Assembly: GCA_029862935.1 (NCBI GenBank) | Contig: JAOTWK010000112.1 | Location: 1 to 9,473 of the forward strand | Reading direction: 5' to 3' | Source of the DNA: Gemmatimonadota bacterium | Lineage (GTDB): Bacteria; Gemmatimonadota; Gemmatimonadetes; Gemmatimonadales; GWC2-71-9 | Length of the DNA: 9,473 nt | In this document: positions 1 through 5,594 of the stretch, one piece after another | Layout: every line of letters begins with the position of its first letter | Numbering within the stretch: position 1 is the stretch's first letter | Position numbers and translations under genes: made by a program | Notes under the pieces: generated by a model | Database searches by the model: none | What the model was told of the DNA's origin: nothing | What the model saw: only the letters and a program-made list of their open reading frames with translations

Positions 1-1
1 G

Positions 2-1363
2 ACCCTGGCGAAGGCGCTTGCTGAAGGCGAGGGATACCGCTCGATCCATTTGCCGGGTGCGCCGGCCGCGGTGCACTATCCACCGCTCTATCCCGCGGTG
101 CTTGCGCTGTTGTGGCGCGCGTGGCCCGACTTTCCCGCCAACGTCGTCCTGTTTCAACTGTTCGATGCTCTTGTGTTGGGTGCGGCGGCGTGGGTGATCG
201 CGGTTCATTCGCGTCGATCGCTGCTGCCCGTGTCTGTCTCGGTCCCGGCACTCGTTCTCGGATTCAGCGCCTTCCCTCTGCTCACCATCGTCGGTGTGCG
301 GTTCTCAGAACCCGTGTTTCTCCTGCTTCTTGCCGGAGCACTGCTGGCGGCCGATGCCGAGCGGGTGAACCCGCGCCGCGCAGGTGTCGCCGGTCTCCTC
401 GCCGGCCTCGCAACACTGACACGGTCCGTTGGGCTCGCGGCCGTGTTCGGTATCCCCGTCGCGCTCTGGCTGCGTGGGGCCAAGAAGAGTGCGTTGACCG
501 CGTTCCTCGTGAGCACGTTCGTCGTGCTCCCCTGGGTAGTGTGGTTGAGCATCCACGGTGGAGACATCGATCCGCGGATCGCTGCCAACTACGGAACGTA
601 TGGGCAGTTTGCGGGGCAGGCTGGGTTGAGTGGGGTGCTGTCGGGACTCGACCTCCGCGCCTTGGCGCCGCTCGGCCGCCTCTTGCTCCCCACGTTGCCG
701 TGGGTGCTGACCGCTGCCTTGACCGTCCTGCTCGGACTCACGCTCGTTGTCGGGGGTGTGACGCTCGCGCGGCGCGTCCCGGCGCTCGTGGCGGCGCTAC
801 TACCTTATTTCGCGATCGTGACCCTGTGGCCGTACACGCCCGATCGGTTTGTCTGGGTTCTGCTTCCGTGGGTCGGCCTACTTGGTGCAGCGGCAGCCGT
901 GCGAGCGTGGCAATGGGGCTGGCCTGCACGGTCGATCCTCTTGGTTCTCGCTGTCGTGCTCGTGATCGGATTCGGACGGCGTGAAGTACGCTCCCTGGGC
1001 GACCGCGGCTTTGCCCTGACGGCGGAACGCACGAGCGCGCCGTTTCGGTTGCTCACGACCGCGATAAGGACTGGTACGCCCGAAGGGGCCGTTGTAGCCA
1101 GCGACGGCGAGGCGCTCGTGTATCTCTATACCGACCGACGCACCGTCCCGTTGGAGTTGTATCGCTTGCGCGGGCGCGACTTCGAATCGTTGAGTGCGGA
1201 GGTGACGGTAGAGTTCTTCTGTGAGCAGGACGTCACCCACGTTGCCGCCTCGGTCCCGGCACCACTCCCCAACGACCTTGCTGCAGCACGTGAGTCAACG
1301 GTCGTGCCGCTGTTTCGCGTGACGAAAGGGCCGTCCCTGTTCGAGTTTCGGTGTTCCCAGTGA
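2..1363 (+). CDS. GT-C-fold membrane glycosyltransferase-like protein (ArnT/PMT-like), 5' partial
   Basis: This is the C-terminal 453 residues of a larger polytopic membrane protein. The frame is open from base 2, and residues just before the first in-window start codon (TTG at 50) read as normal protein, continuing into HLPGAPAAVHYPPLYPA, so the true start lies outside the window. The motif YPPLYP followed by many hydrophobic helices, the stretch LATLTRSVGLA and a soluble tail with ASDGEALVYLYTDRR resemble dolichyl-phosphate-mannose-type or ArnT-like GT-C transferases, which move a sugar from a polyprenyl-phosphate carrier outside the cytoplasmic membrane. The catalytic acidic residues of such enzymes sit in the first external loop, which is missing here, so activity cannot be judged. 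Its TGA overlaps the next gene's GTG by 4 nt, implying co-translation. Donor and acceptor are unknown; the nearby pilins are a possible acceptor only by adjacency. Confidence 0.8.
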   Translation, partial: TLAKALAEGEGYRSIHLPGAPAAVHYPPLYPAVLALLWRAWPDFPANVVLFQLFDALVLGAAAWVIAVHSRRSLLPVSVSVPALVLGFSAFPLLTIVGVRFSEPVFLLLLAGALLAADAERVNPRRAGVAGLLAGLATLTRSVGLAAVFGIPVALWLRGAKKSALTAFLVSTFVVLPWVVWLSIHGGDIDPRIAANYGTYGQFAGQAGLSGVLSGLDLRALAPLGRLLLPTLPWVLTAALTVLLGLTLVVGGVTLARRVPALVAALLPYFAIVTLWPYTPDRFVWVLLPWVGLLGAAAAVRAWQWGWPARSILLVLAVVLVIGFGRREVRSLGDRGFALTAERTSAPFRLLTTAIRTGTPEGAVVASDGEALVYLYTDRRTVPLELYRLRGRDFESLSAEVTVEFFCEQDVTHVAASVPAPLPNDLAAARESTVVPLFRVTKGPSLFEFRCSQ

Positions 1364-3189
1364 CCCGTGGTCGTGCTGCATGGCTCGCAGCCGGTGTTGC
1401 CGCCCTCGTCTACGCGCTGGCTATCGGCAATGGATGGGCTGGCGACGACATGGTCGCGATTCGGGATAACCCAGCCGCTCACTCGATTGACGCCGCGCTC
1501 GACGCGTGGTTCGATCCGTATTGGCCTGAGGACTTCCGGTGGGCCGGACTGTACCGCCCGTTCACGATCTTCACCTACGGAGTGGATTGGAGCATCTCAG
1601 GCGGAGCCACGTGGTGGTTCCACGCGGTGAACGTCGCGTTGCACGCGTTAGTGACTGGGTTGGTAGTGATCGTAGTGGCTCCGTGGCTCCCCCCATTGGG
1701 GGCTTTGGCAGTCGGCGTGCTCTTTGCCGTGCATCCGGTGCACGTGGAGGCTGTGGCAAATACGGTGGGGCGAGCAGAGTTGCTCGTGGCGGTTGGCCTC
1801 CTAACCACACTGCTTGCGGCGCGACGCTACCGGCGGGCGACTTCTCCAAAGAGCCGCGCGTACTGGCTGACCGTGACCATCATGGCGGTTGCACTGGCGT
1901 TGTGCTCCAAGGAACACGGGGTCGTGGCCATTGCACTGTTGGCGGTCGATCACGTAATGGATACGGAGCGTTCAGACGGCGATGGAATCGCTCTGTACTG
2001 GGGTGTCGCGGTCGTCACCCTGGCCTGGCTCTTCCTGTGGCGCGGAATTGCTGGTGCCTACGTAGCAAGTGCCGGGCACGCCGGCCTTAGTGGTCTCACG
2101 CCCGTCGAGCGAGTAGCCACGATGCTGCCGGCGTATCTCGAAGTGTTACGGCTGCTCGCGTGGCCCTTTGCGCTGGCCTCGGACTACTCGCCGCAGGTCA
2201 TTCCTATCCGCCCGGACTTCTCGTGGATCGCCGCACTGGGTCTGGCGTCGACGGCAGCAGTGATCGCACTCGGAGTGCTGTCAATCAAACGGGCACCGGT
2301 CGTGGCGTTCGGGGTTCTTGCCGCACTCGTGACCTACCTCCCGACCGCGAACCTCGTGTTCGTGTCGGGCGTCCTCATTGCAGAGCGTAACCTGTATCTC
2401 GCGGTCCTTGCGCCAGCGTGTGCGTTCGGTTGGGGAGTGAGCCGCGTGAAGGAGGGTCACTATCGGGTTGCGCCACTCGTCGCCGCGGCAGCGGTCGTGC
2501 TGGCGTTCGCCTTCCGCTCAGTCGAGCGCATCCCGTTCTGGGTCGACTCCGAGAGTCCAATCATTGGGGAGCAGACGGCACATCCCGAGAACTTTCAGAC
2601 GAGGGTCGTGCTCGGGCGGCACGTGGCGGCCTTGGGTGATTCATCGTGGGCGCTTGCCGAGATACTCGTAGCCGGAGCGTTGTTGCCGAACGATCCGGCC
2701 GCCGCAATCCTGGCCACGCGTCACGCCGCAGTTCAGGGCCGGCATCGGCTGGCGTTCAGCGAAGCGCGGCGCGCGTTTGCGATGGCACCCCAGGATCCCG
2801 TGGTCATCAGCCAACTGGCGGCGGCGCACACGGCTTTGGGCGGTTTGGATTCCGCGCTGGCGATTCTGCGGTACGGAATCGATCCGTTGCCGCTGTCAGT
2901 CGACTTGGTCGAGCAGTATCGGAGCTTGCTCAGCGCCACCGGTGTAGCGCGATGGCGGCTGTTGCTGGTCGACGCGCAGCGGAGTTGGATGACGGGTGAC
3001 GTGGTGAGTGCCTCCGCGAGACTCGATTCTGTGGCTGCTGAGGCCGCCTACGACTTCACCGACGCGGCCGCCTGCGCAGATGGCCGGCGCGCGTTCGGGG
3101 TGGTGCGCTCGCTGAACCCGGTTCTCGCCGAATCGCTCGCGCTGCAGGCCAGTGCTGCCCTGCCTGCCTGTCCGTTGGTCAGCAAATGA
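1360..3189 (+). CDS. TMTC-like multispanning GT-C protein with C-terminal TPRs
   Basis: The protein has 609 residues if started at GTG 1360, which forms a GTGA overlap with the previous stop. GTG 1351 in the same frame would add three residues, and neither start has a clear SD. The N-terminal two thirds is many membrane helices. Motifs typical of TMTC-type GT-C proteins appear in order: GDD near residues 28-30 in the first external loop (candidate catalytic/metal acidic pair), YRPF near 65, FAVHPVHVEAV near 122-132, KEHG near 184 and AERNLYL near 341-347. The last about 170 residues are soluble, with two TPR-like helical pairs near 444-511 (ATRHAAVQGRHRLAFSEARR and AAAHTALGGLDSALAI). Eukaryotic TMTC proteins are O-mannosyltransferases; bacterial relatives are mostly uncharacterised. 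It probably forms an operon with the preceding gene and lies 277 bp before the pilins. Fold assignment is good; substrate is unknown. Confidence 0.82.
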   Translation: MTRGRAAWLAAGVAALVYALAIGNGWAGDDMVAIRDNPAAHSIDAALDAWFDPYWPEDFRWAGLYRPFTIFTYGVDWSISGGATWWFHAVNVALHALVTGLVVIVVAPWLPPLGALAVGVLFAVHPVHVEAVANTVGRAELLVAVGLLTTLLAARRYRRATSPKSRAYWLTVTIMAVALALCSKEHGVVAIALLAVDHVMDTERSDGDGIALYWGVAVVTLAWLFLWRGIAGAYVASAGHAGLSGLTPVERVATMLPAYLEVLRLLAWPFALASDYSPQVIPIRPDFSWIAALGLASTAAVIALGVLSIKRAPVVAFGVLAALVTYLPTANLVFVSGVLIAERNLYLAVLAPACAFGWGVSRVKEGHYRVAPLVAAAAVVLAFAFRSVERIPFWVDSESPIIGEQTAHPENFQTRVVLGRHVAALGDSSWALAEILVAGALLPNDPAAAILATRHAAVQGRHRLAFSEARRAFAMAPQDPVVISQLAAAHTALGGLDSALAILRYGIDPLPLSVDLVEQYRSLLSATGVARWRLLLVDAQRSWMTGDVVSASARLDSVAAEAAYDFTDAAACADGRRAFGVVRSLNPVLAESLALQASAALPACPLVSK

Positions 3190-3224
3190 TGTCGTAATGT
3201 CGGTAAGATGTTTTGATGATGTCG
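3186..3224. repeat. Short direct repeats with ATGTCG, possible regulator sites
   Basis: The 9-mer ATGATGTCG occurs at 3186-3194 and again at 3216-3224, exactly 30 bp apart, with a further ATGTCG at 3197-3202. A separate CTGTC is at 3346-3350. All lie upstream of the sigma-54 promoter candidate for the first pilin, roughly 195-230 bp before the predicted start of transcription. In Pseudomonas, PilR binds repeated TGTC-containing sites upstream of pilA, so these could be activator sites. The first copy overlaps the stop codon of the preceding gene, and repeats this short could be chance. Confidence 0.25.
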
Positions 3225-3301
3225 AAATCACAGCTTCTGAGTGGTCCGGTCCCGTCGATTTCTATGAGGTCTTGCGCGAGGCGGCGCGATTTGCATTATG
3301 A
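3197..3301 (+). other. Possible 34-residue small ORF, doubtful
   Basis: ATG at 3197 opens a 34-codon frame ending with TGA at 3299-3301. The peptide is acidic and ordinary in composition (ends FYEVLREAARFAL). No SD precedes it and there is no transmembrane segment. The frame lies wholly inside the upstream region of the pilin promoter. The rest of the 277-bp gap (3302-3391) holds no gene that I can support and no convincing terminator for the upstream operon; the palindrome GGCCCGGGCC near 3329 has no room for a proper loop. Confidence 0.12.
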
Positions 3302-3391
3302 GAGCTTTCGTGCGCCCGCAAGCGCCGAGGCCCGGGCCCGCGAGACTGTCTAAGTTGTTTGATCATAGATATTTACGGTTTGGGCACCCGT

Positions 3392-3408
3392 TTGGAACGG
3401 AGATTGCC
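3392..3408 (+). promoter_or_regulatory. Sigma-54 (-24/-12) promoter for the pilin pair
   Basis: The sequence TTGGAACGGAGATTGCC matches the RpoN consensus YTGGCACGRNNNTTGCW at all but two positions. It has the required GG (3394-3395), exactly 10 bases, then GC (3406-3407). With C3407 as -12, transcription would start near 3419, giving a leader of about 48 nt before the pilin ATG at 3467. Pilin genes of several bacteria are transcribed by RpoN with an NtrC-family activator, and such an activator is encoded 1.7 kb downstream. The start site itself is inferred. Confidence 0.72.
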
Positions 3409-3450
3409 AATTTCATGGGCGGCAGCAATGGCCCTTTCTCGTCAACTCTA

Positions 3451-3466
3451 CTGCTGGAGGAAGCAG
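3451..3466 (+). promoter_or_regulatory. Pilin SD displayed in a hairpin loop
   Basis: Bases CTGCT (3451-3455) and AGCAG (3462-3466) are perfect complements around the six-base loop GGAGGA (3456-3461). The SD core GGAGG (3456-3460) is therefore entirely in the loop, and the stem ends immediately before the ATG at 3467. SD-to-start spacing is 6 nt. This decides the pilin start in favour of 3467 over an in-frame ATG at 3428, which has no SD. CAGCA at 3423-3427 could pair instead with TGCTG at 3452-3456, so an alternative fold is possible. Confidence 0.6.
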
Positions 3467-3844
3467 ATGTTTAACCGCAAGGGTTTCACCCTGATCGAGC
3501 TCCTGATCGTGGTGGTCATCATCGGGATCTTGGCGGCGATCGCCATCCCAAAGTTCGCCACGACGAAGGAGAAGGCTTACCTGACGGCCATGAAGTCGGA
3601 CTTGAAGAACCTGACCACGGCCCAGGAAGCGTACTTCGCGGACAACGTCGCCTACACGACGAGTTTCGCGGCCACGATCTACACCGTCACGGCTGGCGTG
3701 ACGGGACCCACGATTGCGCTCACGGGTGACGGCTGGACCGGTTCGGTGGGTCACGGCCTGACCGCCAAGACGTGCGCGATCTACATCGGTACCACCGCGC
3801 TTGCCCCGGCCAACAATGAGGGCGAGCCCAAGTGTACCCCGTAG
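3467..3844 (+). CDS. pilA: Type IV prepilin, probable major pilin
   Basis: A 125-residue prepilin. The six-residue leader MFNRKG ends in the Gly of the prepilin peptidase site; cleavage gives mature FTLIELLIVVVIIGILAAIA with methylatable Phe1 and Glu5. The hydrophobic helix continues into an amphipathic segment (TKEKAYLTAMKSDLKNL), followed by a short globular domain. Two cysteines, C103 and C123, would close a C-terminal disulfide loop as in many type IVa pilins. The start at 3467 is supported by the GGAGG SD and the normal leader length; longer upstream versions (TTG 3359, ATG 3428) would give oddly long leaders. It is the first gene after the sigma-54 promoter candidate and has the strongest ribosome site in the cluster, which suggests the abundant subunit. 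It has a close paralogue immediately downstream. Confidence 0.93.
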   Translation: MFNRKGFTLIELLIVVVIIGILAAIAIPKFATTKEKAYLTAMKSDLKNLTTAQEAYFADNVAYTTSFAATIYTVTAGVTGPTIALTGDGWTGSVGHGLTAKTCAIYIGTTALAPANNEGEPKCTP

Positions 3845-3864
3845 CGTAGGCTGCTACCTGTGGC

Positions 3865-3886
3865 GGGCGGGCTTTCGGGCCCGCCC
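3865..3886 (+). promoter_or_regulatory. GC-rich hairpin between the two pilins
   Basis: A perfect 8-bp stem, GGGCGGGC (3865-3872) with GCCCGCCC (3879-3886), closes a six-base TTTCGG loop. No T run follows, so it is not a classical intrinsic terminator. A weaker stem, GTAGC (3841-3845) with GCTAC (3853-3857), lies just upstream and overlaps the pilin stop codon. Placed between two co-directional pilins, it could stabilise the 3' end of the first message or reduce read-through into the second. Confidence 0.55.
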
Positions 3887-3935
3887 TGCCCGACCCCCTC
3901 GCTTCTACCGGACGCCAATGCGGCTCGGAGCGACC

Positions 3936-4322
3936 ATGCGGACGACACGCGGACCAGACGGCTTCACGCTGATCGAGCTGCTGATTGTGATCGTCGTCAT
4001 CGGCCTGCTCGCGACCATCGCGATACCCAAGTTCGGGTTCACGAAGGAAAAGGCCTACCTGGCGCAGATGAAGACGGATCTGCGGAATCTGGCGACCCAG
4101 CAAGAAGCGTATCTCTACGACAACAGTCAGTACACCACGTCGTTTCCCGCCACGGTGTTTACGGTGTCGAGCGGCGTGCAAGGGCTCGCGATCTCGCTCG
4201 ATGGAGCCGGCTGGCAGGCTACGGTGGGGCACACCTACACGACGAAGACGTGTGCGATCTTCATCAACGCAACGGCCGTTGCTCCCGCCACGGATGACGG
4301 AGTTGCCGCCTGCACGCAGTAG
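3936..4322 (+). CDS. Type IV prepilin, paralogue of the first pilin
   Basis: A 128-residue prepilin starting at ATG 3936, chosen because GGAG (3927-3930) lies 5 nt upstream; an in-frame ATG at 3918 would add six residues and lacks a good SD. The leader MRTTRGPDG is nine residues, and mature FTLIELLIVIVVIGLLATIA has Phe1 and Glu5. The mature chain has 119 residues, the same as the first pilin, and aligns to it end to end without gaps at about 63% identity by hand count. Identity is highest in the helix and around TKEKAY, and falls in the middle of the globular part. Cysteines C106 and C126 match the disulfide pair of the first pilin. It lies 91 bp after that gene beyond a GC-rich hairpin and is followed by a strong terminator, so it probably shares the sigma-54 transcript at a lower level. 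It could be an alternative major pilin or a minor subunit. Confidence 0.92.
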   Translation: MRTTRGPDGFTLIELLIVIVVIGLLATIAIPKFGFTKEKAYLAQMKTDLRNLATQQEAYLYDNSQYTTSFPATVFTVSSGVQGLAISLDGAGWQATVGHTYTTKTCAIFINATAVAPATDDGVAACTQ

Positions 4323-4347
4323 TCGGTCGGGGAGATTCTGGTCTCTT

Positions 4348-4379
4348 GGCGGCAGGGCATTCCTGTCGCCTCTTTTTTT
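4348..4379 (+). terminator. Intrinsic terminator after the pilin pair
   Basis: GGCGGCAGG (4348-4356) pairs with CCTGTCGCC (4362-4370) in a 9-bp stem with one G-U pair and a five-base loop. It is followed by T-C-T7 (4371-4379). It starts 25 bp after the second pilin stop and separates the pilin transcript from the kinase gene. Confidence 0.88.
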
Positions 4380-4382
4380 CGC

Positions 4383-4388
4383 CATAAT
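4383..4388 (+). promoter_or_regulatory. -10 box for a leaderless kinase/regulator transcript
   Basis: CATAAT matches the sigma-70-type TATAAT at five of six positions and is the only AT-rich hexamer before the kinase. Six bases separate it from the GTG at 4395, so transcription at the usual distance would begin on or next to the start codon. A -35 at 17-bp spacing would be TTCCTG (4360-4365), a weak match that overlaps the terminator stem. No SD precedes the GTG, in keeping with a leaderless message. Confidence 0.5.
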
Positions 4389-4394
4389 GACCGC

Positions 4395-5594
4395 GTGACG
4401 TCAGATCGTTCGAGGAGCTCCGCCACACGCCGTCACAGCCTGAAGCGCGAGCTGCTGCTCAACATTGCGCTGATTGCCGGCGCGGCCATCTCACTGGCCG
4501 TCGTGACGGCGCTCGTGGGACAGCTGTTCCGACCGGGATTTGCGGTGATCGGACTCGTGGTGCTGATCGCTGCCGACACCGTCGTTTTTTTTCTGTTTGC
4601 GCGATACCTGTTACGGAAGCTCGTGCTCCAACCACTCGACGCCTTGATCGCGGTGACAGATGAGCTGGCCGGTGGTAACTGGAACGCTCGGGCTGCTCCC
4701 GCGGCCACGGAGGAGTTCGCCCGACTGGGCGAGCGGTTCAATCGCATGACCGATCGATTGATCAAGGCTCGAGCGGAGCTCGTGCGTGCGGAGAAACTCG
4801 CGTCCATTGGAAGGCTGGCGACCGGTGTTGCGCACGAGGTCGGCAACCCGTTGTCTGCGATCGGGACCTACGTCGACGTACTGCGACGGCGCAGTGCGGA
4901 CCCAGAGCTCCTGTCGGCAATCGAGCGCGAAATGGACCGGATTGATCGCATCATTCGCGGTCTCCTGGCCTACGCCCGTCCGCGGGATGAGGCGCGTGGG
5001 GACGTCGACGTGGCGGCAGTGGTGCAGACCGTGGTCGAGCTACTCGAGCAACAGGGAGCGCTCACGGGTGTCGAGCTCTCGAAGACGATTGGTCCCGACC
5101 TGCCCGTCGTGTGGGGCAGCGTGCATGGTCTCGAACAAGTAGCCGTGAATCTCTTGCTCAATGCCATTGACGCTGCGCCCTCGGGAGCCATCACCATCGG
5201 CGCGGAGCCGAGACGCTTTCAGTCGAGCCTGGCTAGCGAGCGCCGACGCACCGATCGGCCAAGCGACGCCCTGCCGGAGCGCGAGATCTCCCCGCGACCC
5301 AAGCGGCCGGAAATCGAGGACGGCACGCCGGGTGTGCTGCTCTGGATCGCAGATTCGGGGGCCGGAGTTCCCGTCGAGGACCGGGACCGCGTGTTCGATC
5401 CGTTCTACTCGACCAAGGACCCCGGCTTCGGCACCGGCCTCGGCCTTGCCATCGTGCAGGGGACGGTGCATGAGATGGGCGGTCTCGTGTGGGTGGATGA
5501 GGCGCGTGAAGGCGGCGCCAATTTCAAGGTGTTCCTCCCGGCCGTACCGTCGGCCCGCCAGATGGCGCGGGGTGGAGAGCGAGAAAGCCGTTGA
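4395..5594 (+). CDS. Membrane sensor histidine kinase, PilS/NtrB-like
   Basis: A 399-residue kinase, the probable partner of the response regulator that follows. Two membrane helices (about 20-44 and 48-72) are separated by only a few residues, so there is almost no extracytoplasmic domain. Then come a HAMP region (about 73-125), HisKA with H147 in GVAHEVGNPL, and a HATPase domain with N box NLLLNAIDA (252-260), DSGAGVP (320-326), the FDPFYSTK segment (334-341) and GTGLGLAI (346-353). No PAS domain is seen, and canonical PilS has more membrane helices. Residues about 271-312 form an Arg/Pro/Glu-rich insertion between the N box and the DSG motif. The GTG start is the first possible one in the frame and lacks an SD. 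The TGA overlaps the regulator's TTG by 4 nt. Between pilin genes, its likely role is pilus gene control, perhaps sensing membrane-stored pilin as PilS does; that role is inferred. Confidence 0.9.
   Translation: MTSDRSRSSATRRHSLKRELLLNIALIAGAAISLAVVTALVGQLFRPGFAVIGLVVLIAADTVVFFLFARYLLRKLVLQPLDALIAVTDELAGGNWNARAAPAATEEFARLGERFNRMTDRLIKARAELVRAEKLASIGRLATGVAHEVGNPLSAIGTYVDVLRRRSADPELLSAIEREMDRIDRIIRGLLAYARPRDEARGDVDVAAVVQTVVELLEQQGALTGVELSKTIGPDLPVVWGSVHGLEQVAVNLLLNAIDAAPSGAITIGAEPRRFQSSLASERRRTDRPSDALPEREISPRPKRPEIEDGTPGVLLWIADSGAGVPVEDRDRVFDPFYSTKDPGFGTGLGLAIVQGTVHEMGGLVWVDEAREGGANFKVFLPAVPSARQMARGGERESR

Noticed and set aside
1688..1702. CCCCC/GGGGG inverted repeat
   Set aside because: It lies inside the TMTC-like coding sequence, has almost no loop and is explained by Pro and Gly codons.
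3278..3295. GGCGGCGCGATTTGCA as a sigma-54 site
   Set aside because: TTGCA is present, but there is no GG exactly 10 bases before the GC and the -24 half does not match.
3381..3396. GGGCACCCGTTTGG as the sigma-54 promoter
   Set aside because: It has GGCAC, but -12 GC is missing at the right spacing. The overlapping site at 3392-3408 fits far better.
3359..3466. Longer N-terminus of the first pilin from TTG 3359 or ATG 3428
   Set aside because: These would give leaders of 42 or 19 residues and no SD; 3359 also lies upstream of the predicted transcription start. ATG 3467 has GGAGG and a six-residue leader.
3720..4385. Minus-strand open frame over both pilins
   Set aside because: It is antisense to clear prepilin genes and crosses the terminator; composition is Arg-rich with no domain.
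4387..4398. Three-codon upstream ORF (ATG ACC GCG TGA) overlapping the kinase GTG
   Set aside because: It has no SD, and its ATG would lie upstream of the predicted start of transcription; most likely coincidence.
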